Positions 1 through 9,872 of a stretch of 64,000 nucleotides of DNA are shown one piece after another. Origin of the DNA: Candidatus Paracaedibacteraceae bacterium (GTDB lineage: Bacteria; Pseudomonadota; Alphaproteobacteria; Paracaedibacterales; Paracaedibacteraceae); the NCBI GenBank assembly GCA_019636035.1, contig JAHBYI010000003.1, positions 62,001-126,000 of the forward strand. Direction: 5' to 3'. The notes under the pieces are model-generated. The model searched no databases. It was not told the DNA's origin and saw only the letters and a program-made list of their open reading frames with translations. Position 1 is the first letter of the stretch. Every line of letters begins with the position of its first letter. Position numbers and translations under genes: made by a program.

Positions 1-18
1 AATCAAGCGGAGGATACA

Positions 19-387
19 ATGATTAGAACCCTTATCATCTTATCAAGTTTAGTACGATTAGAAAGCCATGCCGAAGAAGAGTATGTCAGCGATCACGTTG
101 ATATGATGTCTTCCGGTCTGAGTGGTGAGTTCATGATCGCATCAGATCCACGGACTGAAGTTGTTTCGAGTGACTTTGGTAGTGTATCATCACACGCAGA
201 ACTAACCCAGACAGATGCTTCTCAAGGAAGTGCTTCATCAGGAGATTCTGGAGATGGATCTGATGATAATTTTTACGACAATTCAAAGAAAACAAGCGAT
301 AACGACCTTAAAAATCCCTATGAATGGTGGACAGAGGCATCCCTCAAATATAATTTCGCCTATCTCAACAGCTTCAATGCGTCTTAA
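19..387 (+). CDS. Small acidic secreted protein, unknown function
   Basis: This 122-residue protein has no family I recognise. A short N-terminal segment (residues 1-18, basic then hydrophobic, ending SHA before EEE) looks like a Sec signal peptide. The mature part is very rich in Ser, Asp and Glu, with a Gly/Ser/Asp stretch around residues 68-92, and is probably disordered. It ends in a more ordered aromatic segment (YEWWTEASLKYNF). A strong ribosome site (GGAGGATACA) directly precedes the ATG; nearly the same leader precedes other secreted genes at 15661 and 41886. The stop codon overlaps the stop of the convergent ilvA by three bases. Export is inferred. Confidence 0.6.
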   Translation: MIRTLIILSSLVRLESHAEEEYVSDHVDMMSSGLSGEFMIASDPRTEVVSSDFGSVSSHAELTQTDASQGSASSGDSGDGSDDNFYDNSKKTSDNDLKNPYEWWTEASLKYNFAYLNSFNAS

Positions 388-1595
388 CCCAGAATCTTAT
401 GGGATGTATACCCGTTTTCATTTAATTTCTGAATGATTTGTTGAGAGTGCTCTCGTCCTCGTGTCTCAATTGTAACTTCAAGATCTGTCATTTTGGAGGT
501 ATGAACCGTAAAATGCCGTTGGTGAACGAGCTCAAAAATATTGCCCCCCAACTCGCCAATAATACTTGTGACTTTTCCTAATGTTCCGGCAATATCGGGA
601 ATTCTAACTTTAATTCGGATAAACTTCTCTTGCCGTACAAGACTATGCATAATTAAAGATGAAAACACGCGGGAATCAATATTTCCACCACAAACGACAA
701 TACCAACCCGCTGGCCAATAAAAAGCTCTGGATTTTTAATCAATGCAGCAACACCAGCAGCACCTGCCCCCTCAGCAACAACTTTCCCTCCCATCGATAA
801 CGCATCAATTGCGTCTTCAATTTCAAAATCTTCCACAGCAATCATATCGGTCAGATGTTTTTGTAGGATTTCTCGCGTTAGAACACCTGGATTTTTCACA
901 GCGATCCCCTCGGCCAAAGGAAGTGCTATAGAATCTGGTGGCATGAACCATCGTTCCGGGTAAAGGGTGTGAATCATTGCAGGGCATGCAGTCGATTGTA
1001 CGCCGTAAACTTTAAGGTCAGGGTTCATTGCTTTAGCAGCAATAGCACATCCGGCAGCCAATCCACCGCCACCAACGGGAATAATTAAAATGCTCAAATC
1101 CGGTTGATCTTGGAGCATTTCAAGCGCAACCGTCCCCTGCCCTGTGATGATATCCTCATCATCATAAGGGTGAATCAATGTCAATCCTTGATCAACCAAT
1201 TGTCGTGCTTTCATCTCAGATTCTGCAAGATTGTTGCCTGACAAAATAACGGTAGCACCATACCCCTTCGTTCGCTCTACTTTTGCACTTGGCGTTGCTA
1301 TAGGCATAACGATTGTTGCCGGTATTTTCATACGCTGAGCATGAAAAGCAACACCTTGGGCATGATTTCCTGCCGACATAGCAACGACTCCCCTTTGGCG
1401 TTGCTCTGGTGTTAATTTTAACATCTTAATCAAAGCACCACGGGGCTTAAAAGACGACGTATACTGCAAGTTTTCTAGCTTCAAAAAGACATCGCCACCA
1501 ATTTTTTTGCTCAACCATGGTGCCGGGACCAACGGAGTCCGATATAAAACCCCTTCCATTATTTCAGCCGCGTTCATTATTTCTTTAAGATTCAT
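384..1595 (-). CDS. ilvA: Threonine ammonia-lyase (threonine dehydratase)
   Basis: This PLP enzyme deaminates threonine to 2-oxobutanoate, the first step toward isoleucine, or acts in threonine catabolism. The fold-type II PLP motif SSFKPRGA places the Schiff-base lysine at residue 50. The phosphate-binding glycine loop GGGGL is at 175-179. The last ~75 residues form one ACT-like domain (IPDIAGTLGKVTSIIGELGGN), giving the 403-residue architecture of single-ACT threonine dehydratases rather than the two-ACT E. coli IlvA. No other branched-chain biosynthesis gene is adjacent, so biosynthetic versus catabolic use cannot be settled here. It is convergent with the upstream small secreted protein, with stop codons interlocked. 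Confidence 0.93.
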   Translation of the reverse strand: MNLKEIMNAAEIMEGVLYRTPLVPAPWLSKKIGGDVFLKLENLQYTSSFKPRGALIKMLKLTPEQRQRGVVAMSAGNHAQGVAFHAQRMKIPATIVMPIATPSAKVERTKGYGATVILSGNNLAESEMKARQLVDQGLTLIHPYDDEDIITGQGTVALEMLQDQPDLSILIIPVGGGGLAAGCAIAAKAMNPDLKVYGVQSTACPAMIHTLYPERWFMPPDSIALPLAEGIAVKNPGVLTREILQKHLTDMIAVEDFEIEDAIDALSMGGKVVAEGAGAAGVAALIKNPELFIGQRVGIVVCGGNIDSRVFSSLIMHSLVRQEKFIRIKVRIPDIAGTLGKVTSIIGELGGNIFELVHQRHFTVHTSKMTDLEVTIETRGREHSQQIIQKLNENGYTSHKILG

Positions 1596-1676
1596 GCGCT
1601 ATAGTCTTCATGTCGTGAATACGATATAATTGTAAGCATATCAGAGTTTAAAAATCGTTACCAAAAAGTCATTTCC

Positions 1677-2558
1677 ATGAAACCACACCACAAAAACATC
1701 CAATGTTTATCAAGTTCCGGATTTCACAACATCCATTATGTTGAGTGGGGAGCACCTAAATCAGATAAAACGGTTATCTGTGTCCATGGATTTTCGCGTA
1801 ATGGGCGAGATTTTGATTACCTTGCTAAAGATTTAGCTAAGAACGGTTACCGTGTTATTTGCCCTGATATGCCTGGTCGAAACAAAAGCGATTGGCACCC
1901 CAATCTTGCAGATTATAGCATTCCCCATCATATATCAGAAATGGTTACGCTTATTGCGCGCCTTGATGTTGAACAGGTTGATTGGATTGGCACCTCTATG
2001 GGCGGAATTATCGGTATGGGGCTTGCTAGTTTTGAAAATACCCCGATCCGAAATTTAGTGATCAACGATGTTGGCCCCTTTATCCCAGAGCACCCCCTAT
2101 CACGCATTAAACAATATCTGAGCCTTATGCCTGAGTTTAAAAATTATGATGCTGCTAAACGTTATTTACAACAACTCTTACAACCATTTGGCATAAAATC
2201 CGAAGAACATTTAAACCACATGGCTGAACATAGCTTTTATAAAAATGAGTATGGTAATTTTGTATTAAACTACGATCCAAAAATTGTTGATTGTTTTCAA
2301 GTCGAAGAAACAGATTTATGGTACATATGGGACACAATAACATGTCCGACACTCGTCCTGCGAGGAATAGACTCTGAAGTTCTGACTCGGGATACCGTCG
2401 AAAAAATGCTCAAACGTGAGAATGTTGACTTTGCTCAATTCTCAGGGGCAGCCCACGCCCCTGCATTGATGGATCCAGAACAAATTGACACAATTGTCAC
2501 TTGGTTGAATGCGAGAGAGTTGCCAAAATCCCCTTTAATAATGTATCCCGTTCGATAA
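1677..2558 (+). CDS. Alpha/beta hydrolase
   Basis: A 293-residue cytosolic alpha/beta-hydrolase fold protein. The oxyanion segment VHGFS is at residues 36-40. The nucleophile elbow GTSMGG puts the catalytic Ser at 107. Likely acid Asp232 (RGIDSEVL) and His260 (GAAHAPAL) complete the triad. A cap region lies between about 135 and 210. The substrate is not predictable; close relatives include esterases and C-C hydrolases. It is divergent from ilvA with an 81-base gap. No signal peptide is seen. The next gene's apparent start lies inside its 3' end, so the two are probably co-transcribed. Confidence 0.85.
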   Translation: MKPHHKNIQCLSSSGFHNIHYVEWGAPKSDKTVICVHGFSRNGRDFDYLAKDLAKNGYRVICPDMPGRNKSDWHPNLADYSIPHHISEMVTLIARLDVEQVDWIGTSMGGIIGMGLASFENTPIRNLVINDVGPFIPEHPLSRIKQYLSLMPEFKNYDAAKRYLQQLLQPFGIKSEEHLNHMAEHSFYKNEYGNFVLNYDPKIVDCFQVEETDLWYIWDTITCPTLVLRGIDSEVLTRDTVEKMLKRENVDFAQFSGAAHAPALMDPEQIDTIVTWLNARELPKSPLIMYPVR

Positions 2559-3796
2559 TCAATTGTTCTGCTTGGACAAGATCAAAACGAATCTGTGCTT
2601 CATGTGTTTTAGCCTGTTGCACAAGCATCTTGATTGTTTCACAAGAAGAGATTGTTAAATTAACACCTAGTTCAAATCAACGTGGTGTTATTGCCGTAAA
2701 TCAGGCAACAATGCTTGTGTTATGGCACTTAAGCCTTAATTTTCTAAAGTATTATATTGACCTTTCAAAGTCACTCGTCACCATCAATCAAATAATGATT
2801 CAGCAAATTCTGGAAGAACAAACACCGCCGCCTCACACCTTACCACACGAGAATTTACAGGATTTAGATGCAAATCCCAGCCAAGTATTAACGTCAAAAC
2901 TGAGTCTCCTTGCTACGGAAATGGGATTACCTGAAGACAATAACCGTTTAATTAGCAGTATGCATGATTTTATGGGAATTGATCCATCAACAAATCCGGT
3001 CGTCAGGTTTACCCAAGATATGACAATTATTACCCTTTGGAATTATACCCTAGATCGATTAAAAAATTACATTGATCTTGTTGATGCTTTAAAGCGTTTA
3101 AACTCAGAACTATTAATCGCATTAGAAGCTCCGATCGTCTTTACCGCTCAAGATTTGAAAAATCTCAAGTTTGACATTCAAAATCTTCCTGGTTTTCTTC
3201 GCAAATGTTTTGAAGGAGCATGTAATTTCATCAGCCTTGGAAGATTGGGGAGAGATGCAACTCAATTTGACCAGAACGTTACGGAGCAACGAGACCAACA
3301 ACTGGCAGCTATTGGTCAAAAGATTGTAGAGATTCTAGCGCGAAATAATCCCGGCATGCGAAAAAAAGCAATGACAAGATGGCTTCAATCAGCACAAAAA
3401 CTATCCCCCTATCTGGATGTTGTTCAAAGCTATATTAATCGGGCAATTAAACAAGAACCAGATGCAGATGCTGAGCGACTTCTCATTTTAATACAACAGC
3501 TTATACAACAGGATGAAGAAGAAAGGCGTCATCATCAGGAATCATCATCAGATGACAGCAGAGATAATTCTGACATACGGCCGGATACAACCAATGTTGG
3601 CAAAGATGATCATGAATCTCCGTCAATGAACACTGCCTCACCAACAGAACCATCAGAATCAGATTCATCCTATATGGGAGAGACAATTTCCCGTGGGTTT
3701 GAGGGGCCAGGTTGGTCATCAATGGACGAAAGAGCGTTCCAAGCCGGAGACCAATTTGACCAGGATATGCCATCAGGGCGTGAAATAACGAGATAA
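2501..3796 (+). CDS. Helical protein with internal duplication and acidic tail, unknown
   Basis: Not recognised. The frame is open for 431 codons from an ATG inside the preceding hydrolase gene, but the first ~50 residues read poorly except for a basic-hydrophobic stretch (TRSKR then ICASCVLACC) that could be a signal or anchor. The true start may be at 2711 (Met71), although no good ribosome site is visible there. Residues 71-104 and 174-208 are related helical repeats (LW..L..LK.YIDL). The middle is predicted helical. From about 345 to the end the chain is hydrophilic, rich in Ser, Asp, Glu and Pro, and likely disordered. Pairing a helical core with a disordered tail fits the exported proteins elsewhere in the window, but export is unproven. 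Confidence 0.55.
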   Translation: MVECERVAKIPFNNVSRSIINCSAWTRSKRICASCVLACCTSILIVSQEEIVKLTPSSNQRGVIAVNQATMLVLWHLSLNFLKYYIDLSKSLVTINQIMIQQILEEQTPPPHTLPHENLQDLDANPSQVLTSKLSLLATEMGLPEDNNRLISSMHDFMGIDPSTNPVVRFTQDMTIITLWNYTLDRLKNYIDLVDALKRLNSELLIALEAPIVFTAQDLKNLKFDIQNLPGFLRKCFEGACNFISLGRLGRDATQFDQNVTEQRDQQLAAIGQKIVEILARNNPGMRKKAMTRWLQSAQKLSPYLDVVQSYINRAIKQEPDADAERLLILIQQLIQQDEEERRHHQESSSDDSRDNSDIRPDTTNVGKDDHESPSMNTASPTEPSESDSSYMGETISRGFEGPGWSSMDERAFQAGDQFDQDMPSGREITR

Positions 3797-3835
3797 CTTA
3801 CATGAATTACGTCACAAGGTCAATCCGTCGTTGAC

Positions 3836-4318
3836 CTACAGAAGATCAACAACCGAATCAGCCTTGGACACCGAACAAACTCCCGGGGAATCTTCTACGT
3901 TAAGGTGTGTAACAACACCATTTTCAATAACAGCAGCATATCGTTTTGAGCGAACACCCAGCGTAAAAGCAGAAAGATCAACATCCATGCCCATGGCTTT
4001 GGTTAACGCAGCATCCCAATCAGCAATAAAGATAAGTTTCCCGGCATTATGCGCATCTGACCAAGCCGTCAATACAGGAATGTCATTGACTGCCAAACAA
4101 AGAACAGCATCTATTCCCTTGGATTTCAGGGCATCAAACTGCTCAACATAGGTTGGCAGATGATCTTTGGAGCAAACACCGGTAAAAGCACCGGGTACTG
4201 CAAACAAAACAACCTTTTTGTTCGATAAATATTCTTTCAGATTTACCTCTTGCACTTGACCGTCAACGATAGACTTAACCGTGACATTAGGAATCAAACT
4301 TCCTACGTTGATTGACAT
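3836..4318 (-). CDS. Peroxiredoxin, Prx5/AhpE-like redoxin
   Basis: A 160-residue thiol peroxidase that reduces hydrogen and alkyl peroxides in the cytosol. The peroxidatic cysteine is Cys49 in PGAFTGVCSKDHLP, matching the PGAFTPTCS motif of the Prx5 group. Further cysteines at 74 and 148 are candidates for the resolving residue; Cys148 near the C-terminus is in the position used by atypical 2-Cys members. A clear ribosome site (GAGGGGGAG) precedes the ATG. It lies 17 bases downstream of greA on the same strand, suggesting joint transcription. Confidence 0.92.
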   Translation of the reverse strand: MSINVGSLIPNVTVKSIVDGQVQEVNLKEYLSNKKVVLFAVPGAFTGVCSKDHLPTYVEQFDALKSKGIDAVLCLAVNDIPVLTAWSDAHNAGKLIFIADWDAALTKAMGMDVDLSAFTLGVRSKRYAAVIENGVVTHLNVEDSPGVCSVSKADSVVDLL

Positions 4319-4335
4319 CGCTCCCCCTCTATTAT

Positions 4336-4812
4336 TTAGATATATTCGACCTTCAGAACTGAATAGGCCTTACTGCCACCCGGTGTTGTGACTTCAACCA
4401 TATCGTCAACAGCTTTACCAATCAAAGCACGTGCTAAGGGTGATGTGATAGAAATCCGTCCTTGCTTAATGTCAGATTCATCTCCGCCAACGATTTGATA
4501 GCGATGATTTTCCTCTGTATCTTCGTCAATCAGCGTTACGGTCGCACCAAACTTGATATCACTGCCCGACAACTTGGAAACATCAATAATCTCAGCACGA
4601 GAAACCTTATCTTCAAGCTCCAAGATACGACCTTCGATAAAGCCTTGGCGTTCCTTTGCCGCATGATATTCCGCATTTTCAGACAAGTCGCCATGCTCGC
4701 GTGCCTCAGCGATGGCACGGATAACATCCTGTCGGTCGTTTTGTTTTAGGCTACGCAACTCCTCTTGCAGGCGATCGTAACCATTTTGTGTCATTGGTAT
4801 TTTTTTATCCAT
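4336..4812 (-). CDS. greA: Transcription elongation factor GreA
   Basis: GreA binds in the RNA polymerase secondary channel and promotes cleavage of backtracked transcripts. The 158-residue length is standard. The N-terminal coiled coil spans roughly residues 8-75, and its tip carries the catalytic acidic pair Asp42 and Glu45 in GDLSENAEY. The C-terminal FKBP-like domain has the usual [15 protein letters not shown] ending. It is divergent from nrdJ across a 327-base AT-rich gap and is followed by the peroxiredoxin gene. Confidence 0.97.
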   Translation of the reverse strand: MDKKIPMTQNGYDRLQEELRSLKQNDRQDVIRAIAEAREHGDLSENAEYHAAKERQGFIEGRILELEDKVSRAEIIDVSKLSGSDIKFGATVTLIDEDTEENHRYQIVGGDESDIKQGRISITSPLARALIGKAVDDMVEVTTPGGSKAYSVLKVEYI

Positions 4813-5075
4813 AGTATTTTACCCAATATTAAGAAACCGAATACTAGTTGATATATCTTTTTTGCGGGGATTGTCAACCGTCTTATCAACGAAATTCTCA
4901 TAAAAACATAGGAACCAGCCTACCATTTTAAAAAGTAAATTACAACAAATATTCGTAAAAATTTTTCTATATTGCTAAGGTCGCGTAATGGTTATGTTTT
5001 TAAAATTAATCATCACAAAGCACTAAAAAAATATTTTTTCAAGACTGTTTTTTCACTTTTTAATATGAAATGATA

Positions 5076-5121
5076 ACACAAGATGTGGTGGTTGTAGCCA
5101 AAATCAAAACTATATTTAGTA
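5076..5121 (+). promoter_or_regulatory. Pair of NrdR-box-like repressor sites upstream of nrdJ
   Basis: Two 15-base sites, ACACAAGATGTGGTG (5076-5090) and AAACTATATTTAGTA (5107-5121), each match about 12 of 15 positions of the NrdR consensus ACACWATATATWGTG. Their starts are 31 bases apart, the three-helical-turn spacing typical of paired NrdR boxes. The second ends 18 bases before the nrdJ start, so a bound repressor would overlap the promoter or ribosome-loading region. NrdR is the nucleotide-sensing repressor of ribonucleotide reductase genes; its own gene is not in this window. The rest of 4813-5139 is AT-rich with no ORF. Confidence 0.6.
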
Positions 5122-5139
5122 TCACGGAGGGGTTTAAAA

Positions 5140-8100
5140 ATGCAGGTACGTCGTCTGTACACAACAGCTGGAAATAGTCCATACAAGGACATTCAATTTA
5201 CAAAAATAAGCAGCGAAATTAAAAATCCAGATGGATCAATTGTTTATCATCAAGAAAATATTGATGTTCCGACAACATGGTCTCAGGTTGCCTGCGATGT
5301 TCTTGCTCAAAAATATTTTCGAAAGGCCGGCGTTCCTGACAAATTGACCCCTGTTAAGGAAGACGGCGTTCCCTCATGGTTATGGCGCAAAGAAGCCGCC
5401 AAAGATGCAAAATTTGGCCCTGAATCTACATCAACACAAGTATTTGACAGACTTGCAGGCGCATGGACCTATTGGGGATGGAAAGGTGGTTACTTTGACA
5501 CCGAAGCCGACGCCCTCGCCTTTTTTGATGAAACACGCTATATGTTGTGCACCCAAATGGTTGCCCCTAACTCACCACAATGGTTCAACACAGGCCTGCA
5601 TTGGGCATACGGCATTAATGGCCCAGCCCAAGGACATTATTATGTTGATCATGCCACCGGGGAATTGAAAAAATCCGAAAATGCCTATGAACACCCTCAA
5701 CCGCATGCCTGCTTTATTCAAAGTATTGGCGATGATTTAGTTGGTGATGGCGGCATTATGGACCTTTGGGTTCGTGAAGCACGACTCTTTAAATATGGCT
5801 CAGGCACAGGGACAAACTTCTCCAACCTTCGCGGTTCCGGTGAACCTTTGTCCGGTGGCGGACGTTCTTCCGGATTGATGAGTTTCCTTCGTATTGGTGA
5901 CCGCTCAGCCGGTGCCATTAAGTCAGGTGGAACAACCCGCCGTGCAGCTAAAATGGTTATCGTTGACGTGGATCACCCGGACGTTGAGGAATTCATCAAC
6001 TGGAAAGTTGTTGAAGAACAAAAAGTTGCAGCTTTGGTCACAGGATCAAAGAACAACAAGCTACACCTTAATATGATCATAGATGCGTGCACCAATGAAA
6101 CCATCCCAACAGAAAGCCGTTTTGAAGCATCAACCAACCCAGCCCTCAAAGGTGCAATCCGCGCAGCACGCTCTGCCATGGTGCCCGACAACTATATTAA
6201 ACGTGTCGTACAAATGGCCAAAATGGGTCATACATCCATGGATATTGCTATTTATGACACGGATTGGGATTCAGAAGCTTATCTTACTGTTTCAGGACAG
6301 AACTCTAACAATACCGTTCGCTTAAGCAATGAATTTTTAACTGCTGTTGAAAAAAACAAAGATTGGAACCTCATTCGACGCACAGACGGGTCTGTTCACA
6401 GAACAATTAAGGCTCAAGACCTGTGGGAGAAAATCGGATATGCTGCCTGGGCATCCGCTGATCCGGGGGTTCAATTTGATTCAACCATTAATGAATGGCA
6501 CACGTGTCCCGAGAGTGGCCGGATCAACGGATCAAACCCTTGTTCTGAATATATGTTCCTCGATGATACAGCCTGTAACTTAGCCTCATTGAATCTGGCG
6601 ACATTCTGCCCGGACAAGAAATTCAACGTTGACAGTTACGAACACGCGATTACAATCTGGACGATTATCCTTGAAATTTCGGTTATGATGGCACAGTTCC
6701 CATCCAAAGAAATTGCTGAACGATCCTATGTTTTCCGTACGCTGGGTCTAGGATACGCTAACATTGGCGGCCTGTTGATGTCTCTCGGTATCCCATACGA
6801 CAGCAAGGAAGCCCGCGCTATTGCCGGGGCACTTGCGGCAATCATGACCGGTGTGTCTTATGCAACGTCGGCTAAGATGGCTCAAGAATTAGGCGCATTC
6901 CCAGGGTATGAACCCAATAAGGCATCGATGTTACGGGTTATGCGCAACCATCGCCGTGCTGCGTTTGGAGAATCCAAGGGCTATGAAAAACTATCGATCG
7001 CACCTGTTCCATTGACCGCCAAAGATTGCCCGATGCCTGAATTGATCCAAGCCTCAAAAGATGCTTGGGATAATGCAGTAACACTCGGTGAAAAGTATGG
7101 TTATCGTAACGCCCAGACAACAGTTATCGCCCCTACAGGGACAATTGGTTTGGTCATGGATTGTGATACCACAGGGGTTGAACCTGACTTTGCCTTGGTA
7201 AAGTTCAAGAAACTTGCAGGTGGCGGATACTTTAAGATTATCAACCGCATGGTTCCTCGAGCCTTAACAACACTCGGTTATACAGCCCAACAAATTGATG
7301 AAATTTCTAAGTATGCTGTGGGACATGGAACTCTTGAGCATGCACCAAGTATCAATTTCGACGCTCTAAAAGCAAAAGGCTTCACAGCTGACGCACTTGG
7401 TAAACTAAAAGAGGCACTTAAATCAGCATTTGATGTTAAATTTGCCTTTAATAAATTTACATTCGGCGAAGAATTCTGTCGTGATGTCTTAAAATTTACA
7501 GATGCTCAGCTTGCTGACTTCAGCTTTGATATGCTGTCTGCCCTTGGGTTCAGTAAAGCAGAAATCGATGCTGCGAATCTCTATTGTTGCGGCACCATGA
7601 CTCTTGAAGGTGTGCCTCACCTCAAGGAAGAACATCTGCCCGTATTCGATTGCGCCAATCCATGTGGAAAAATCGGCAAGCGTTTCTTGTCCATCGACAG
7701 CCACATCGAAATGATGGCAGCCGTACAACCGTTCATTTCCGGGGCAATCTCCAAGACCATTAACATGCCAAACACGGCAACTATCGATGATTGTAAGGAA
7801 TCTTACCTAAAATCGTGGAAACTTTGCTTGAAAGCCAATGCGTTGTATCGTGATGGGTCGAAACTATCTCAACCGTTGAACTCTGCCCTTTTGGATGAAG
7901 AAGACGTAGAAGAATTCACACAACAACCAACCACAGCAAAAGCCCAAATTGTAGCTCAAAAAGTCATTGAAAAGGTTGTTGAAAAAGTGATTCATGCTTC
8001 ACAACGCCGAAAACTTCCTTCTCGCCGTGATGGATATACTCAAAAAGCAGCTGTTGGCGGACACAAAATTTACTTGCGGACAGGGAATTACGAAGACGGC

Positions 8101-8688
8101 ACGCTGGGTGAAATTTTCATCGATATGCACAAAGAAGGTGCAGCATTCCGTTCCTTGATGCACAGCTTTGCCATGTCCATTTCCATTGGCCTACAGTACG
8201 GTGTTCCACTCGAGGAATATGTCGAAGCCTTTACCTTTACACGCTTTGAACCGTCGGGAATGGTCGAAGGAAATGACGCTATTAAAATGGCGACCTCCCT
8301 TCTCGACTATATCTTCCGTGAATTGGCCGTGCGTTATTTGGGTCGTTATGATCTGGCTCACGTCAAGCCGGAAGACCTTCTACCGGATACTATTGGTGAG
8401 GCAGATGAATATGAACAAGATTTAGTTGAAGAAAAGCCACTTCAGGTATCAGAAAATGAAACTGTCGCCTCAAGCAATCTGTATGTCATTAAGGCTGGCT
8501 CAGAGCTCAAAGCAACAGGCACAACGGGGCGTTCTACGGTCGTATCGGCTCGCGCTGAACGCTCAGCCCAGGCTCGACTCCAGGGATACGAAGGTGATGC
8601 CTGTGGTGACTGCGGTAACTTTACCATGGTTCGCAACGGCACCTGCCTCAAGTGCAACACCTGCGGTGCCACCAGCGGCTGTTCTTGA
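5140..8688 (+). CDS. nrdJ: Adenosylcobalamin-dependent ribonucleotide reductase (class II)
   Basis: Reduces ribonucleotides to deoxyribonucleotides using a thiyl radical generated from adenosylcobalamin, independently of oxygen. The 1182-residue length fits the large alphaproteobacterial NrdJ form. Visible hallmarks are GSNPCSEY (active-site Cys near 468), the [10 protein letters not shown] segment, the barrel motif APTGTIG with [13 protein letters not shown], and a C-terminal cysteine cluster ([16 protein letters not shown]) for redox exchange or metal binding. The ribosome site CGGAGGGG is strong. The gene stands alone, with candidate NrdR boxes in front and a hairpin terminator behind. It makes the cell dependent on B12 for this enzyme. 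Confidence 0.97.
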   Translation: MQVRRLYTTAGNSPYKDIQFTKISSEIKNPDGSIVYHQENIDVPTTWSQVACDVLAQKYFRKAGVPDKLTPVKEDGVPSWLWRKEAAKDAKFGPESTSTQVFDRLAGAWTYWGWKGGYFDTEADALAFFDETRYMLCTQMVAPNSPQWFNTGLHWAYGINGPAQGHYYVDHATGELKKSENAYEHPQPHACFIQSIGDDLVGDGGIMDLWVREARLFKYGSGTGTNFSNLRGSGEPLSGGGRSSGLMSFLRIGDRSAGAIKSGGTTRRAAKMVIVDVDHPDVEEFINWKVVEEQKVAALVTGSKNNKLHLNMIIDACTNETIPTESRFEASTNPALKGAIRAARSAMVPDNYIKRVVQMAKMGHTSMDIAIYDTDWDSEAYLTVSGQNSNNTVRLSNEFLTAVEKNKDWNLIRRTDGSVHRTIKAQDLWEKIGYAAWASADPGVQFDSTINEWHTCPESGRINGSNPCSEYMFLDDTACNLASLNLATFCPDKKFNVDSYEHAITIWTIILEISVMMAQFPSKEIAERSYVFRTLGLGYANIGGLLMSLGIPYDSKEARAIAGALAAIMTGVSYATSAKMAQELGAFPGYEPNKASMLRVMRNHRRAAFGESKGYEKLSIAPVPLTAKDCPMPELIQASKDAWDNAVTLGEKYGYRNAQTTVIAPTGTIGLVMDCDTTGVEPDFALVKFKKLAGGGYFKIINRMVPRALTTLGYTAQQIDEISKYAVGHGTLEHAPSINFDALKAKGFTADALGKLKEALKSAFDVKFAFNKFTFGEEFCRDVLKFTDAQLADFSFDMLSALGFSKAEIDAANLYCCGTMTLEGVPHLKEEHLPVFDCANPCGKIGKRFLSIDSHIEMMAAVQPFISGAISKTINMPNTATIDDCKESYLKSWKLCLKANALYRDGSKLSQPLNSALLDEEDVEEFTQQPTTAKAQIVAQKVIEKVVEKVIHASQRRKLPSRRDGYTQKAAVGGHKIYLRTGNYEDGTLGEIFIDMHKEGAAFRSLMHSFAMSISIGLQYGVPLEEYVEAFTFTRFEPSGMVEGNDAIKMATSLLDYIFRELAVRYLGRYDLAHVKPEDLLPDTIGEADEYEQDLVEEKPLQVSENETVASSNLYVIKAGSELKATGTTGRSTVVSARAERSAQARLQGYEGDACGDCGNFTMVRNGTCLKCNTCGATSGCS

Positions 8689-8693
8689 TTAGT

Positions 8694-8726
8694 AAAAAAA
8701 GCCCTCCTAAGTGGGGGGCTTTTTGT
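8694..8726 (+). terminator. Bidirectional intrinsic terminator after nrdJ
   Basis: A hairpin with arms GCCCTCC and GGGGGGC around a short loop is followed by TTTTTG on the plus strand and preceded by a run of seven A, so it can also act for the convergent gene on the minus strand. The stop codon of that gene (8707-8709) lies inside the hairpin. Confidence 0.85.
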
Positions 8727-9762
8727 TTACGATACTGTTAAAGTCAAAATTAAATATTGAGTCCAGTAGCCTAACCTCAACTCCATCTCCCAACACAGCA
8801 TTCCAAAAAAACATCCTATCGCTTTCAGCATAATTAGTCCCTTGCCATTCTACGACCAACTTACACACTCCATTTCTCTCTTTGATTAAGTCGTTAACAT
8901 GACAATCTTCGCCTCTATAACCAATTAAGACAATCACATCGGAAGCAATAATGGCCTCCTTAAAGCACTCAAAATAAGAACTAAGAAGCTCGCTATGCTG
9001 AATTCTTTCAAGCTTCTGAGTTGGATCACATAATATAAGATGATTATCACCACTCTTATAGTCTCCCGCAGGATTGAACATACTTCTTTGCAAGCGATCT
9101 GTGCTCACTGTACGTTTACGAATCACACCTCTATCATCGGTATAAAATAAGGGAGAACCATGCAAGTGTATGTACCAACCAAAATTTTTCCCATGATAAC
9201 GTTCCATATTCTCCTTTTTGAAACCACTATCTAGAAATCCATCAACAAGATAACCGCTATATCCATCAAATAACTTATGATCATCACAACGGTATAACTC
9301 TCTGATTAATAAGGCATCATAATTTAACGTTACCACATTAACAATCGGTTCTGAATTAACAATACATGTAGCAAAGTTTTGAATAAACCTCTTGTATCTT
9401 TGATAGTTCTCAGACCCATCTTTTGGCTCATAATTAAAGAAATATCTAGACACATCATAAAGATAGCTAAAATAACTATCCTTAAACTTAGATATCATTC
9501 CAAAATGTTTTCTAATTTTTACGGGTAATGTAGATGCTAAATTTTCTATTGCCTTTAATTTAAAGAAATAATCCTGAACCTGTCTTAAGTCATTTTCGGT
9601 TACAGGTTTCTTCCTACTTTTTAGAGACCTATAAATTATAGTTTTGATATTTCTACTTTTTATTTCTTTCCATGCAACATTTAGTCCTTTATTTAAAGTA
9701 AAATATTTATCATCGAGAGCCATCCCTATTCCATTGCCAATTATGAAAGTAATTTGCCCCAT
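8707..9762 (-). CDS. SIR2-like (NADase-type) protein, candidate antiphage defence gene
   Basis: A 351-residue protein with features of SIR2-like domains. An N-terminal nucleotide-binding start (FIIGNGIGMALDD, 6-18), TLNYD with the expected catalytic-type Asn at 147, HLHG with His at 199-201, and a late Rossmann segment VIVLIGYRGED (277-287) are seen. Stand-alone SIR2-like proteins of this kind include NAD-depleting antiphage effectors. The exact family (SIR2_2, DUF4917 or AbiH-like) is uncertain. It has no partner gene and is the only likely accessory gene between nrdJ and rpsB. Its stop sits in the nrdJ terminator, and its codons appear more AT-rich than its neighbours. The function is inferred from motifs only. 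Confidence 0.6.
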   Translation of the reverse strand: MGQITFIIGNGIGMALDDKYFTLNKGLNVAWKEIKSRNIKTIIYRSLKSRKKPVTENDLRQVQDYFFKLKAIENLASTLPVKIRKHFGMISKFKDSYFSYLYDVSRYFFNYEPKDGSENYQRYKRFIQNFATCIVNSEPIVNVVTLNYDALLIRELYRCDDHKLFDGYSGYLVDGFLDSGFKKENMERYHGKNFGWYIHLHGSPLFYTDDRGVIRKRTVSTDRLQRSMFNPAGDYKSGDNHLILCDPTQKLERIQHSELLSSYFECFKEAIIASDVIVLIGYRGEDCHVNDLIKERNGVCKLVVEWQGTNYAESDRMFFWNAVLGDGVEVRLLDSIFNFDFNSIVNKKPPT

Positions 9763-9837
9763 TCATACTCACTCCACTTGACTAGATTGTATAAACATAG
9801 GTCATTTAATCGATATAACCACCCCCTACATAATCAT

Positions 9838-9866
9838 TTGCAATCGCCATTAATGTTTGCTATTAT
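9838..9866 (+). promoter_or_regulatory. Sigma70-type promoter for the rpsB operon
   Basis: A -35 box TTGCAA (9838-9843) and a -10 box TATTAT (9861-9866) are separated by exactly 17 bases. Transcription would begin near 9873, leaving a leader of about 120 bases before rpsB. Confidence 0.6.
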
Positions 9867-9872
9867 CACAAG

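Noticed and set aside
4813..5139. Possible cobalamin riboswitch in front of the B12-dependent reductase
   Set aside because: I found no B12-box-like sequence or multi-stem structure; the AT-rich gap holds only the NrdR-like pair and the ribosome site.
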